DNA of 64,000 nt from Timema cristinae (GCA_039000515.1 JBCFYV010001001.1:17372359-17436358); one strand, 5' to 3'. Positions 20,325-31,977 are shown, numbered from the stretch's first letter. Translations and numbers: made by a program. Notes: generated from the letters alone by a model not told the origin.

Positions 20325-20520
20325 AGTGTATGGGTATTTTCCTTGTCTGGGATCTAGGTTAAAAAAAAAAGCATGTCTGCCAAATTTCGTTAAAATTAGC
20401 CTACGTAGTAGGCAGTTATCGAGGAACAAACATCCGGACAGACACAAAATGCCAAATGGTCAGGTTAAAACAGGACCTAGCTACACTCTGTCAACCAATT
20501 TTATCAAGATCTAGCTTTAG
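20325..20520 (+). other. LINE-like 3' phrase
   Basis: CCAAATTTCGTTAAAATTAG, then GGCAGTTATCGAGGAACAAA and CATCCGGACAGACA are phrases often seen at untranslated 3' ends of invertebrate non-LTR elements. No coding part remains. Confidence 0.4.
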
Positions 20521-20736
20521 CTCTCGCAGTAGACTAGACCACCGATGACAAGAAGATCTAGGTTCGAATCTCAGTCGGGTGTGCTAGGGTGGTAAAAAAA
20601 AAAGAGAGGGTTTCAATTCTCCTTCCACGCAAATGCGGGTACACTTCTTCTAAATATATACTTCTTAATCCCTTAAACCAATAGCGTAATTAGTACTTAA
20701 GCGTATAACCTGAACGGATAGTAAGACGCGGTACTA
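20521..20736 (+). mobile_element. SINE family B, lacking A box
   Basis: Starts inside the head at CTCTCGCAGTAGACTAGACC; B box GGTTCGAATCTC is intact; body and tail complete (ACCTGAACGGATAGTAAGAC). The missing 5' bases fit truncation on insertion. Confidence 0.9.
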
Positions 20737-21126
20737 AACAAAAAATCTAGCTATAGGAAAAATTAATTTAATAATTTATGCCAATTCCTAATTTTTCAAC
20801 ATGAAATTGAACATGATAAACATAACCTGTACCCAAAGACTTGTAGTAAATATTATGATTGAAAATTCGTTAATAAAAATGAGAATAAAATACGACGCGG
20901 TATTGATAATTCAAACCGGCGCTAATCCGGACCTCCCCTAAATTCGCTAGTTGTCTTTCCCGCACCAAGCCCACTCATGGTGATTATGGTATTTATGGTT
21001 CAGTTCGTTAAATGTTTGATATTATTTGCAGGTTATATAGTTTTCAGCTCAAGTTCAATAAAGCGATTAGCAAGTCAAAGGTTCGGTTAGGTATAAATGA
21101 ACTAGTTTATATATATATATTTTTAT

Positions 21127-21399
21127 AAGCATTGCATCTTACTTTTTATTCAAGCATCGCTTCTTACTACCCATTCACGTTATATTCTTACGTACTAATT
21201 ACACTAATGGGTAAGGAATTGGGAAGGATGAATTTTGAGGAAGTGAACCCACATGTTGAGGCGGGAGAGTGGAAAACCATGTAATAAAAACCACCTCCAG
21301 CTCACCAAACCGAGATTTGAACCTCAATCTCCCCGTCCTCGGCAGTCCAACTCAACACGAACCAGCGCATTAGCCAACTACGACGCCACCGAGTCGGGT
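21127..21399 (-). mobile_element. SINE family B-prime with extra tail fragment
   Basis: A tail scrap (AAGCATTGCATCTTACT) precedes a complete B-prime copy from 21153: tail, body, B box (inverse GATTTGAACCTC) and head (CAGCGCATTAGCCAACTACG on the plus strand), ending GAGTCGGGT. Confidence 0.87.
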
Positions 21400-21634
21400 G
21401 CGTCTTACTACTCGTTCGGGCTATACGCCTATGCACTAAATTACACTAATGCGTTAGGGGTTAAGACGGTTTAATTTAGAGGAATAATATCCGAATTTTC
21501 GTGGAGAGGAAAAAACCATTTAGGAAAACCACCCTAAGTATATCCAACCGGGATTGAACCCCAGTATCTCAGTCTTTAGCAGTCTAGTCTATTACAAGAG
21601 TAGCACCTAAGACAATGCGGCCACCGACGCTGGT
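21400..21634 (-). mobile_element. SINE family B joined to the preceding B-prime
   Basis: Starts GCGTCTTACTACTCGTTCGG straight after the head end of the previous SINE without spacer, then runs to GCGGCCACCGACGCTGG. The two form a head-to-tail B/B-prime heterodimer. Confidence 0.88.
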
Positions 21635-22011
21635 TAGATTAATGTTTATCATGTATGAGCTTATGGCGAATTAAGACGATAAAACGTAGTTTAAAAAAAT
21701 TCAGACCAACCTGATACAAAATAAACAAATATTAAATATCTTCAAAGTGTCAACTATTTATTTACTAAATTTGCTCAAAATGTGTATTTCTTCCTTAAAG
21801 ATTCAACGTAACTCATATCCATACACCACCCAAACTATATTATCTAAATAATGTGCCGATTATGGTCAAAATGAGTTTTAATTAATGGTTTGGAATAATT
21901 TTGGGCCATTTTGGATAGCTTTTTCATTACTTTTTTTTTAAACTTTAAGTTGGGGCATACGTATGTGTGTGTACCCAATTTGTTTGAAATCAATCAATTT
22001 AAAAAATTATA

Positions 22012-22301
22012 TTATTATTATTATTATTATTATTAGCACCGCGTATTACTACCCATTCGGGTTATACGCACTTACGCTAATGTGTAATGTTAGGGTGATT
22101 GTGAGATGAAATGAAGGACCTACAGTTTAACGTGGAATCCGAACCACGGTGGAGGCCTGGCATTCCCCACATTCAAAAGATGTCTTGTCAGAGGTGAAGG
22201 AAGGGTTTGGTAATCAGATAAATCTTTGCCGGAACCGAGGATTGAACCCCAGCCGCCAGCATAGAAGTCTGACACCTTACACCTAGACCACCAGGTCACC
22301 C
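22012..22301 (-). mobile_element. SINE family A, full length with TSD
   Basis: Minus-strand copy with (TTA)n, tail, body, B box and A box (plus-strand ACACCTAGACCACCAGGTCA). A perfect 12 bp duplication, TAAAAAATTATA, lies at 22000-22011 and 22302-22313. Confidence 0.94.
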
Positions 22302-22539
22302 TAAAAAATTATAGGTAGAACATAAGAATATAGTAGGTACTATAAACGTCCACATCCTTCTTAAAAATGAAATAAGAACACGTCATCTGTCAACAGCCAA
22401 ACCAAAAGATCAACAACAAAAATAACCGCCTTCCCTCCAAACCGACCTTGTTTATTCGCAGGAGTAAATAAATCAAGCGAAGAAACATGATGGTTGTATC
22501 TTTTAGGAGCAACGAACGCTTCCTTAATTAATGACCTCA

Positions 22540-22860
22540 TGTCGTACATCCCGACTGTCATGTTCGGCGCGTGAGTGAGCGCATCTTGTGTTTACCGCAC
22601 CTCCCTCCCTCCTCGCTAAAGTGTGGACACGGGTCAAATTGGCCGAGCCTCAACTGCATGGCGGCAACTACTGGCATTCGCTGCTCAAACCCTCGCCACC
22701 TGAGGGGAATGAAATACCTCCCGAATGACGTGCGCAAATAAGATTAGCCAGTATTCCTCGAACTGGCAAGGGATAGGTAGGTTCTTAGCAGGGTTTCGAC
22801 CCCCCCCCCCCCCACCCTCTTAACAGACTGCAATAACGGTGGATTTCCACCCTCTCTCCA
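22540..22860. other. GC-rich, CpG-containing block; possible promoter or exon
   Basis: Much richer in GC and CpG than its surroundings. The minus strand is open for 66 codons from ATG 22561, and overlapping frames from 22690 carry an acceptor-like TTCATTCCCCTCAG. The plus strand has a perfect GTGAGT donor at 22572 just after an 11-codon ATG frame, and a separate 28-codon frame from ATGGCGGCAACTACT near 22661. These cannot all be right and none matches a family I know. The block may be a first-exon/promoter region of a gene on either strand. Confidence 0.3.
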
Positions 22861-23035
22861 GTCGAATGCTTGTGCGGTTTCTAAAAAAAATGTACCTACC
22901 TTAGTTGCATAGCTGACGATAGTTGGATAAAAAATAGAAAAAATATTTTTTCAACAAAGAGTAGAATTGAGTTAAACTGGCTAATTTGACAAAACTACAC
23001 TAAACTGGATCAATTTATGTTAATTTTTAATAGCA

Positions 23036-23268
23036 TCCGCATCGGTGGGCACGCTGAGTAAATGTCAGATTCGTCTGGTCCACTTTACAAATGACAGGTG
23101 AGGTCGGGGTTTAAATCCCTACCCAACCAAGTGAACTAAGGATGTTTTTTCTAAACGGTTTCACTTTCTACTTACTTGAAAATGCGGGAATATTCCTTTA
23201 AATTCTACCCCAATGGCGTAGTTAAATATGTGTATTCCAGACCGTTAGTAAGATGTGGTGATAGAAGT
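23036..23268 (+). mobile_element. SINE family B, variant head
   Basis: Head CATCGGTGGGCACGCTGAG, B-box-like GGGTTTAAATCCC, then decayed body and tail (CCAGACCGTTAGTAAGATGT). Same head type as 63477 and 12838. Confidence 0.75.
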
Positions 23269-23269
23269 G

Positions 23270-24320
23270 AAGGGTACAAAAATATTAGACTGCCTATTTA
23301 TCTAATTATTATTATTATTATATACTTCGAACAAAGATTGGTAGAGATATCTAATGAGTAGTAAAACTTAAATTGTCTATTTTCTCTTTGGACACTACAC
23401 ACACCCACATCGGTGATCATACCGTTTAATGCATCCAGTCTATTGCAAGAGTGACACCTTAGACTTTTGGAGAGAAAAAAAACACTCAGGAGCCGACTGG
23501 AATTCAAACCCCGTAAATATTATCCAAAAGGAATATAACTTAAGCGATTAAACACAAGAAACGTGCTATTTTTTATATTATTTGTTTTTGAAATCATATT
23601 TTTAATTATTCACTAGCTGTAAACAACATTTGTGTTACAGAGTTTATGTACATTATTACTATGTCTACGACATAATTAGCGTCATAATCTGTCACGCGGT
23701 GCTCATATATTACTCAGCAGCAGTTAGGAGTAGATGAGTACACAAACCAGCACTCACCAACACCTCAGGTGAGCAATTAAGAACCTCAACAAACAAAAAG
23801 TATGCAAGAACGAGTCTGAAACAGAAGGTTGAGTGCATTAGGTGAGGTGAGTTTAACTGCAGCAACGTAGAGAGGAGATCATATCATCTCAAACAACACT
23901 AAACCTATTGTTTCACTCAGACACGAGCCCTAGAGTCCTTGACTCTGACTCGCAGAGACAGGTTCGATCCTCGACCAAGGTACATTGGGAGAAGAGTCAC
24001 AGTGTGAGTTTCAAATTATCTATCCCAATGCTGGTTAACATGTTTTACGTTTTCTCTTTCCTCAATCTCGTATATTAGGTTTAGTCGTTGATAACTAGAA
24101 CTAGAAGACACAATAAGACTTGTAATTTTTTATAGATATTGATTGAAGTAATATTTTGTCAATAAAAGTGTGAGTAGTTTTTTAAATCCTTATATAACAG
24201 GATCTGGAAACATTTATCCTGTTTGCTTGGATGTTAAGCTGTCATAAGGGTTCAAAATATTATTTCATCTTAAATTTGGAGCAATTCCCAATTCTATATT
24301 TGCTTTAATCTATATAGAGA
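23270..24320. other. Mostly unannotated
   Basis: A B-box-like GACAGGTTCGATCCTCGACC at about 23959 suggests one more old tRNA-like head. Otherwise AT-rich DNA with an (ATT)n run near 23306. Confidence 0.35.
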
Positions 24321-24457
24321 CCATAAATGTGTATATACAGGCCATAAGTACACATACACATTTAATATTTATATATAACTACAGTATACTATCCACAATT
24401 AAAGCCTCAAAATACGAATTTAGACTTAGGTGCATAAAAATTATGGCCTCAAAATGC

Positions 24458-24472
24458 GCGCGCGCGCGCGCG

Positions 24473-24516
<44 letters not shown>
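24458..24516. repeat. Compound (GC)n(AC)n(AT)n microsatellite
   Basis: Alternating purine-pyrimidine dinucleotides pass from GC to AC to AT without a break over about 58 bases. Such sequence is prone to Z-DNA and slippage. It creates spurious frames on both strands. Confidence 0.95.
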
Positions 24517-24521
<5 letters not shown>

Positions 24522-24544
24522 AATTCAAAAAGATTGAATAAATA

Positions 24545-24745
24545 TAGAAAAGATTGAACGGCTTTACAAACTTAAGAATTGAAAATAGAGAATGTTTAGT
24601 CAAAACAATCATAAATAATATAATAATGTTGAATAATGAACAATGAATTTTCAATATTAATATATTATTTACGATTTTTTTTACTAATCATTCTATATTT
24701 ACCATTCTTAGGTTTGTAAAGCCGTTCAATCCTTTTGACCATATT
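24545..24745. repeat. Foldback with 40 bp arms
   Basis: AAAGATTGAACGGCTTTACA, then AACTTAAGAATTG, is mirrored by CATTCTTAGGTTTGTAAAGC and CGTTCAATCCTTTT. The AT-rich loop is about 110 bases. No duplication found. Confidence 0.75.
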
Positions 24746-25163
24746 ATCAATTATTGTCAATGTAATTAATATTGTTTAGTTAACTTTTACTACAATACAT
24801 TTTAAAATCTTATTCTTTAATCTTAATAACGCTCCTTATTAAAATATATATTTAAAATGTTTTCAAAAATGTCAGTAAGTAAAGGTTACCAATACACTAT
24901 TTATTAAAGCAATGCTTAATTAACCCTGCTCGATATTTACCAATAAGAAGTATTTGTTAAACAACTTTATCCAAGCAATCAAGTCGGGAAGGGTGTATTT
25001 TAGACAACACCAGAATTCCCCTGGAGATAGGATTGAAACTCATATTGTACTCCCAAAATACACGACCACAGAGGTCAAAGTCAGATGTGCAACCGCTCGC
25101 CTATCCCTGGCAGGACTTTTAAGTCCGGTTTAAAAGCTTCATAACCCGCCGCTTGGTCTAAAG

Positions 25164-25503
25164 CAGGGGTTTCGCATTGTTTTTAGGACAAAGGAGCCCT
25201 TGTGCCAGAAAAAAAATATTTTGAAGCCCTCATAAAATTGTTTTCACTAATACGAACATTCAATAACGACAGTCAAGGTTTATAAATATGAAAGTATAAA
25301 ACAAAACGGAAAACTTCACATGTATAGGCTGCGTCTTTGGCCAAATGTATTCTATTCGGAATTGAAAACCATTGTCTAACCTAATTATTGATGCTATTTT
25401 ACAGTTTTAAAAACAAATAAAAACTATTATAGAATTGCTTAAAGGAGCTTGAGTTAATTGGCTGAGCTTAAGGGCTCCTCAGAGCAGAGCTTGAAAAACG
25501 CTG
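25164..25503. mobile_element. hAT-like MITE
   Basis: 340 bp. Starts CAGGGGTTTCGCATTG and ends TTGAAAAACGCTG, imperfect inverses. The flanking octamers GTCTAAAG (25156-25163) and GTCTAAAA (25504-25511) match 7 of 8. Sub-terminal AGGAGCCCTT and AAGGGCTCCT mirror each other. No coding. Confidence 0.82.
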
Positions 25504-25852
25504 GTCTAAAAGCTTGAGTCACATGTTCGAGTATACTTTTGCATCCATTTTCCGAACTTTTCCGATGATCACTTTACAATACACTATTGTTTTTATGATA
25601 TATTATGTAACAACATTTTCAATATAATAATACTAATCCATAAAACCAAATTAGCTTGAAAAATGTTCTACCTTACGTACTGTTTAGTAGTCAAAACGTA
25701 ATTTCATATGCTAAAGAGTTTACAAAAGACCACCATCTTGAATGTCAACCATTATTACTTTGAAAGAAGCATCTTTTATTTTTTTGTTGCCGCCGGCGGT
25801 AGGATTATATCAAGTGATGTAAATATTGTGTATAATGTTGGTATTACAGTAC

Positions 25853-25918
25853 CTCGTCTGGCGGGATGTAGGCACTGGGCCCCAAGATGGTGGGTTGAGG
25901 GACTGGCAGGCCCCGCTC
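25853..25918 (-). CDS. Candidate 66 bp internal coding exon, unrecognised gene
   Basis: On the minus strand a pyrimidine-rich stretch ending TTTGTTTTTGTTGCAG is followed by 66 GC-rich bases and then the donor GAG|GTACTG. The block is sharply GC-richer than either flank. It is exactly 22 codons, so it is symmetric. In phase 0 it contains LPVPQPT and ends YIPPDE, a hydrophilic, proline-rich segment. All three frames are open, so frame choice rests on phase: the large exon at 43167-44255 ends in phase 0, which fits. I do not recognise the protein. It could be an alternative cassette exon of that gene, or an exon of a different gene. It should not be read as a signal-peptide start, which an ATG in another frame just upstream would suggest. 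Confidence 0.5.
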
Positions 25919-26192
25919 CTGCAACAAAAACAAAGATCCCATCAATACAAAGAAGCACGCACAACATTTATATAGTCCATTTACAACCTAATGGCCTTAA
26001 TCGGAGGGTTCTTAACGTTCATAGGTCTAATTCAATATAGTTATACGCTAAAAGGGTGATTAAAATAATGATTTATAATCATCAGAATCATTTGATTTGT
26101 ATAATTTATTGATTCATATATTATATTAATTAAGTAAATTGTGCTATTTTGATTTGCACACTATTCCTTTTATAAAAGAACAGTTTTTTTTA

Positions 26193-26666
26193 ATCATTAC
26201 GTCTTACTACCTGTTTAAGTTATACGCTTTTTTATGATACAGTAGCTACATGGCTTATTTGGTGCTGACTGACAGCTGACGGCTTTGAAAACCTACCAGA
26301 CCAAATTATGTATCCCTACGCCGAACCATATGATCTGCAAAAACATGTGTTTAGCAGCTGTCACTTCTGACAGTCAATATTTAGGTATATACCTAAATGT
26401 TGACTGCCAGAAGTCAGCTGTGAGCTGTCAGTCAGCACTAAAGAAACCATGGGGCTACTGTAGTTACTCTAATGAGATTGGGATGAGGAAGGAAGCATTT
26501 TAGAGGTAAACTACCAGCATTTGCGTGGAGAGAGAGTAGATAACCATTAAGGAAAAAAAATATCCTTAATAGAACTGACCGGAATTCAAACCCCAATATT
26601 CTCGTCTTCAACAGGCCAGTCTAACGCGAGAGGGACGCCTTAGACCATTCAGCCACTGAAGCGGGT
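26193..26666 (-). mobile_element. SINE family B interrupted by a TA-flanked MITE
   Basis: Tail (ATTACGTCTTACTACCTG) at 26193-26239, then a MITE, then body (GTAAACTACCAGCATTTGCG), inverse B box (GGAATTCAAACCCC) and head (GCCTTAGACCATTCAGCCAC) to 26666. Body variant shared with 18181 and 34529. Confidence 0.88.
26240..26460. mobile_element. TA-target MITE, copy 1
   Basis: 221 bp with about 40 bp terminal repeats: CAGTAGCTACATGGCTTATT then GGTGCTGACTGACAGCTGAC, mirrored at the right end by GTCAGTCAGCACTAAAG and CCATGGGGCTACTG. TA flanks both ends (26238-26239 and 26461-26462). An inner palindrome, TTTAGGTATATACCTAAA, lies near 26380. TA duplication suggests Tc1/mariner. A second copy is at 52683-52910. 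Confidence 0.92.
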
Positions 26667-26739
26667 AAAACTACGGTTACAAAAGGCAATACTTGTTTTT
26701 TAAAAGTATACATTATGATACAAGACTTATTTAATGGCT

Positions 26740-27063
26740 TAAATCATGGGTCAGGATGAGTAAGATAGCTCAGAGGAAATGCACTTACATTAGCGCGAAA
26801 AGGGGATGAGAAAACCAAAGTTATAATTCACAGTACAAATCGGTCAATACACAATAAATATTAAAAACTCAATATTTAAGTTTTCGTCAAGGTGCAAAAG
26901 GTTTTTCTTTTGAATTGTCTTACTACCCACCCGTACTAACATAATTTAGCTACACTCATTTGCATTTGCATGGGGGAAGTGGGATTTATTTTAAGGAATA
27001 AAAACACCCTATGTAAACCTAGCTGGGATTCGAACACCAACCTTACTCGTCACTGGACAGCTA
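26740..27063 (-). mobile_element. Two decayed SINE family B pieces
   Basis: 26740-26820 keeps only body words (GGAAATGCACTTACATTAGC). 26913-27063 keeps tail (TTGTCTTACTACCCACC), body and an inverse B box (GGGATTCGAACACC). Both are old. Confidence 0.6.
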
Positions 27064-27303
27064 GATTAGAGAGCTTCCCGTTTAATCCGCGCAGGACATT
27101 AATTAAACTAGAAAAAAAAAATATTCGGAGATTCCAACAAAGATTTTTGAATGCAAGGTTATGTAAGCACCAAATACATGAACATTTCATTACAGATAAT
27201 AAATTAGTCGTTAAATGCATGAAATAAATAAATGAGTGAAGTGTGGTACCTGAATAAACGCTTTACTTCACTCTAATGTGAGCATTCAACAGAAATGCAC
27301 ATG

Positions 27304-27905
27304 TTTCGGTGGCCGCATTGTCTATGGCGCTACTCTCGCAGTAGACTCGAATGCCAATGACAAGTATATCGGGGTTAGAATCCCGGGAGGGTGTACTGAG
27401 GGGTTTCTTCAAAATGGTTTTACACTATCCCTCCACGAAAAAGTGGGTACACTTTCTCTAAATTCAACCTTACCTCATATTCCTAACATATTAGCGTATA
27501 ACCTGAACAAATAGTAATTGCTGGATTCACACATAAAGCTACGCTACGCTATGCTATGCTATGCTATGCTACACGATGAGACATTTTTTCTCGTGTGGTT
27601 CACACAGTGAGATGTACCACGCTATACTTTGGAAGGTTTAGTAGAGTATTTGAAGTCTACAAGACAACATGGCCTTTTGTAGGTCTGTCCGTTGTGCGCA
27701 TGCGCAGAACAAAACGTAGAGCAATTGAGATGTAAATATCGCCCGGTCCACGATTTCGCTCGCATCGCGTAGCTTAGCACGGCATAGCATAGCGTGATTT
27801 GTGAACGTGTTCGTTTAAACACTTGGCTAGCGATCTTAAAACATAGTATAGCGTGGCATAGCATAGCGTAGCTTCATGTGTGAATCCGGCATACGACGCG
27901 GTGCT
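27304..27905 (+). mobile_element. SINE family B interrupted by a palindromic MITE
   Basis: Head (CGGTGGCCGCATTGTCTATG), B box (GGGTTAGAATCCC), body and tail to ATAGTAA at 27517. The tail resumes after the insertion with GACGCGGTGCTT. Removing the insertion restores the shared tail. Confidence 0.9.
27518..27891. mobile_element. Palindromic MITE with GCTAY repeats, PIF-like target
   Basis: 374 bp. Termini TTGCTGGATTCACACATAAA and, mirrored, CATGTGTGAATCCGGCA. Both ends carry GCTACGCTATGC-type pentamer runs forming inverted repeats of about 45 bases. It sits in the TAA of the SINE tail (TAA left, TAC right, taken as a mutated TAA). Consistent with PIF/Harbinger, though the 3 bp duplication is imperfect. 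No coding. Confidence 0.8.
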
Positions 27906-28179
27906 TAAAAAAACACAGGAATAAAAAAACAAAGTTATTGTTTTCAAAATATTGAATGTTTATCGGCTCAAGCAGTGTTTGTATGAATTAAAGTGTTGGT
28001 TTTGAAGTTTTTCTTCACACACGCGTACACACACTTACATACAAGGCATTGATTATTTTATTTAGGAACCATGTTATAGCCATGAACAATAATAAAAATT
28101 TAATTTGACATCAACAAAAGTTATTCTAAAAATGTAATCAGTGTATTATTAAATGTATCTTACCTGAACTAGGGTTTTA

Positions 28180-28884
28180 AAGCCAGTACACACAGAATGC
28201 AAAGCTAAGATTTGATCTGCTAACTCTTTAGAAAAATAGCGGACCATGTATTTAAATGTGTTGGTTCACACAGAAAGCTAAGCTATGTTTTTTCCTATTG
28301 CTGGCCGGGCAATTTTTCCATCTTCCAACTTGAACCATCTTACGTTGCGCATAGCGCAACTTGGGCTTCGTATTTAACAGACACAGTGCTGGTTTGGTGA
28401 AAATAACTAAAGAAATGTTGAGGTTTTGTTTTCATTTTGTTTCACGTGTATTTAAGTAATATTCTATTTAAATTTTATATTTAATAAATGTTTTTATATT
28501 AACATGAAAGCGTTAATTGAACAAGTCAAATCTCCACCTCCTAAATTTTCTTCATCTTCTAAAACAGCTGTTAACAGCAGCATCTTCTCTTGCTCAGTAC
28601 TATCATCTGAACTCAAACAAAACATTTCGGAGAAAGCCATCATAGCTAAACTTCACTGGAGCAGACCAGAAAGAAACAACACTGAATTCAAGAGTTTAAA
28701 TAGGGACCATTGCTTAGCATTCTGCGTGTATCGACCTTCAATGCTCCTGAACTGTTGGCGACGAATAAGGCGAGGTTCAAATCTGAGCCGGATGCATTGT
28801 AATATATCAATGTGGTTTGCTCTTTCCATTACTCCGCTAATGTGGTTTATTCTATTTAAAATTACCCTCCTCACACCTAATTAA
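28180..28884. other. Unresolved block, possible MITE remnant
   Basis: CACACAGAATGCAAAGCTAA and GTTCACACAGAAAGCTAAGC resemble the terminal words of the MITE at 27518. A 126-codon plus-strand frame from 28504 has no recognised domain. Near 28772 a B-box-like AGGTTCAAATCTGAGCC occurs. Probably layered old elements. Confidence 0.3.
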
Positions 28885-29043
28885 TAAATTAGGTCATTAT
28901 ATAACCGATATGTTAAAACGCATTAACTAAAATAGAAATTAAATGTATAGTGAGTGTACCCTTCGTTTACCCTGAAAAGAAGCAAGCTTACCTTGTATGG
29001 TTTCACTACGGCTTAGCTTGTAGGAGAGGGCCATAATGTAGGT

Positions 29044-29765
29044 CAGGGATTATAAATATTTCTAGGCTCGCGGCACTCCTGTGGAGTGTATTAAAATCTC
29101 ATGGCACATTTTAAGAATTTTCGTAAGCGTTATGTTTCTCACATTTTTTAAATTTATTTTTTAATCAAAGTTGAATATATCATAGAAGGATATTAAACAA
29201 TTAAAATTGTTTTAATTTTGTATTTAATTTTTTTTACCTACTCCCTCAATGAAAGATATAAATAACCAAAAAACCGACTATAATAAATAAATAAATAAAT
29301 AAATAAATATATATATATATACACATATATATAGAGAGAGAGTAATAGCTTTGGAAATCAATAAACTAGCACATTAGTTAATCACAAGATGAGCTCACTA
29401 AAAGTTAATAATACCATGAAAAATGAACAATATAGTCATCATTATGGAAACAATTTATTATTAATGTGGGACTTGCGATTGATGTTTAGAGCACAAAAAT
29501 TTGATGTGTGGCCTAATGGTTGACAACGCAACACGCATATCATCCTCAAGACTTAGACGTCTATTTCTATTTCAGTCTATGTCCCGCATCGAGTGCCGTG
29601 GTATGCGCAACTTAGAGGAACACTAAAATACCAAAATTTCTTCAGTTTCTTTATTTTCATTATGTTTGTACTAATGTGTTTTCTTTATTTCTTTTTTTTT
29701 AACTTTCTAATAATTTTTCCTCCTCAAAATCTCGTGGCACCCCTTAAGTGCCACAACACACCCTG
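29044..29765 (-). mobile_element. hAT-like element, related to 9937-10649
   Basis: 722 bp. Right end read on the minus strand: CAGGGTGTGTTGTGGCACTT, then GTGCCACGAGATTTTGAGG, matching the left end of the 9937 element. Its other end, CAGGGATTATAAATATTTC then GGCTCGCGGCACTCC, matches that element's right end. Flanking octamers share only TGTAG, so the duplication is decayed. It contains an (AATA)n-(TA)n-(GA)n microsatellite at 29280-29342. Confidence 0.72.
29280..29342. repeat. Compound microsatellite
   Basis: (AATA)n passes into (TA)n and then (GA)n inside the hAT-like element. Confidence 0.9.
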
Positions 29766-31540
29766 GTGTAGTCCTACCTTTCAGAACAGTTTAGAAAACA
29801 TTCCAAAAGAATCTTCCGTAAGGAGTGTATAATATATTAAAACCAAAGACTTAGATAGTGATTGATAATAAAGATGAATGAGAAAGAATAGGCTAAAACG
29901 TTAAATTAAAGCAAAGTGATATTTAATGCGTTAAAACATTTTACAGTGAGAATCATAGCATTAATAAAAACATATACAATAATATGAGTCAAAGAGGGGT
30001 AAGCTAATAGAGTGAAATACATATATGTGGTTGGCAATATTTAAAAGTAAACCTGCAAGTCAAAAATATAACAAAACAATGGGTGTAACATGATAATAAC
30101 AATTAGAATGAAAATTGGATTAAATAAAAGTAAATAAACTAAATATAAACAAGTGATACAGTTTAAAAAAAGAGTGAAATATAAAGTAGATAAGAGCATA
30201 AGTAAAATAATTTTATGAGATATAACGTGATTGAAAAACGTAGTTAAGAGATGGTCATATAATACTAATTGATATAAGTAGAACAAAGTAGCAGAATAAT
30301 AAATTAAAAGGTTACATTTTAAATCATTAACATAGAGTGAGATTAAGTAGTTGAAAAAGGTTAAATTGGGTGATATGATATACTGAGAATTGATAAATAT
30401 TTAAATTAAGGTGACTGATTACATAAACATTAAAAATAAGTCAAAGGGGGGAGGGGGGCGGTAAAATAGTTTAAACCAGTTAAAAACAAAAGCGGAAGAG
30501 ATAAAATAAGCTAATATAATGGAGGCTAAATTGAATAGAAACCTTTTAATTTACAAGAGATTATAAAGAAATTCGTATAAACAGGTATCTAAGTCTTGTC
30601 TAGAAGGATTTTACGTCCCTTACTCCTTTCAGGGTAAACGAAGTGTACGTTAATAAAAAAAAAGTATATCACTTTTAAATTGAATTAATAGTAAAGAAAT
30701 GTATTCTATCGAAAACTCCTTTTACGTTAAAAATTAGTATAGTAGACAAATCAAAAACTTAAGTAAAATTTATTTTGATGGATACAAAGGAGACTTATAC
30801 ACGAATCTGTTAAATCGACATTTGACAAAAATTATTTTATTGATTTTGAAAATATTTAAATAAATCAACCCTTCACTTACTGGATTTATCGATAAAGTAA
30901 CAATTTTAAACGGAATTGAAAAGAGGCATAGATAACATCGCTTTAAATTTCCCGAGGGTCAGAAGATTATTTGGTTGATATATCTACAACAGGATTTAGA
31001 AAACGTGAGCTTCATCGATTATGAAATTGTTTCTTGAGATCTCAAGGGGAATAAACGTGGAAATAAAACAAATATTTTCAAAAGCAAAATAAAGAGCATG
31101 TGTCAACATTTCACACGCTAAAAGCGTGTTCGACCCAGAGTAAATATCTCTCCCCATTATTTCATTACCAACCATTAGCTCCGAAACAACCGGGTTGGAG
31201 TTTTCCAACGCCTAGATGTGTAGGCCTGCACAGAAAAACCTTTCAGATGCGTTGCAAATATTTATTTTGATTCGGATAACTCAATAAGTAGTTTCAGAGT
31301 AACAATTTATTTATTTTATCTATCCTTTTATAATACGTATTTTTTTAAATATAGAAACGAGCTATTCTTTTGTGAACAACATTTGGAGGTCAAACAGGAC
31401 TACTTTGCCAACGATTTATTATGAGGAGCTGTAATAAACAAACTTTACTTTCCGGAAAATTTTCCTTCCAGTTTAACGATGGTTCTGAGCATCGAAACGA
31501 AACCATTTTAAATAATGCAAGTTATCGAATAAAACTTATA
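29766..31540. other. AT-rich stretch, no gene supported
   Basis: About 1.8 kb, strongly AT-rich. The phrase CTTTCAGGGTAAACGAAG recurs at 30625. A 70-codon minus-strand frame ending near 30996 matches nothing known. A polyG run lies near 30450. Confidence 0.45.
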
Positions 31541-31544
31541 GTAT

Positions 31545-31885
31545 AGACACGCGTCGGTGAAATTACGGACTAACGTCAAGCAATAGTTTGATTTTCCAGT
31601 GGTAGGGAGGTCGGGGTTCGAATCTCAGTTGTTTGTACTGAGGGTGGATTTTCTTAAATGAACTTTCTCTTCATTTTTCTCCCTATTTATCCTTGTACGA
31701 ACAAACCCGAATATTTACACTAATGGGTAGGGGTGAAAAAGGTATATTAAGAAAAAATGTACCGGAATTTGCATAAAAAGTAGGAAATATTTTTTAGGAA
31801 AAAAAAAGTATACGCAGTAAATTCGAACCTCGACTTCTCTGTCACCGGCAAACCAGACCAGATTTTATCCGCGTGCCTATGGGTG
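31545..31885. mobile_element. Inverted pair of decayed family B SINEs
   Basis: 31545-31718 runs on the plus strand (CGCGTCGGTGAAATTACGG, B box GGGGTTCGAATCTCAG, body). 31720-31885 runs on the minus strand (body, inverse B box AAATTCGAACCTCG, head CCGCGTGCCTATGGGTG). They meet tail to tail at the TACACTAATGGG words. Confidence 0.7.
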
Positions 31886-31977
31886 AGAGTAATTATAATT
31901 TTTGTGTAGTTATTATAATACAAAGCGGAATCGTCATTTCCGGCCAACGCATAATAATTGCACTCTTGTTGCTAACA

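Noticed and set aside
24329..24654. Open frames on both strands with Tyr-Ile and Ala-Arg runs
   Set aside because: They translate the (GC)n(AC)n(AT)n microsatellite.
25776..25967. Secreted peptide starting MLCVLLC with a signal-like N-terminus
   Set aside because: The hydrophobic start is the intron polypyrimidine tract read in frame before a CAG acceptor; the GC-rich part is better explained as a 66 bp internal exon.
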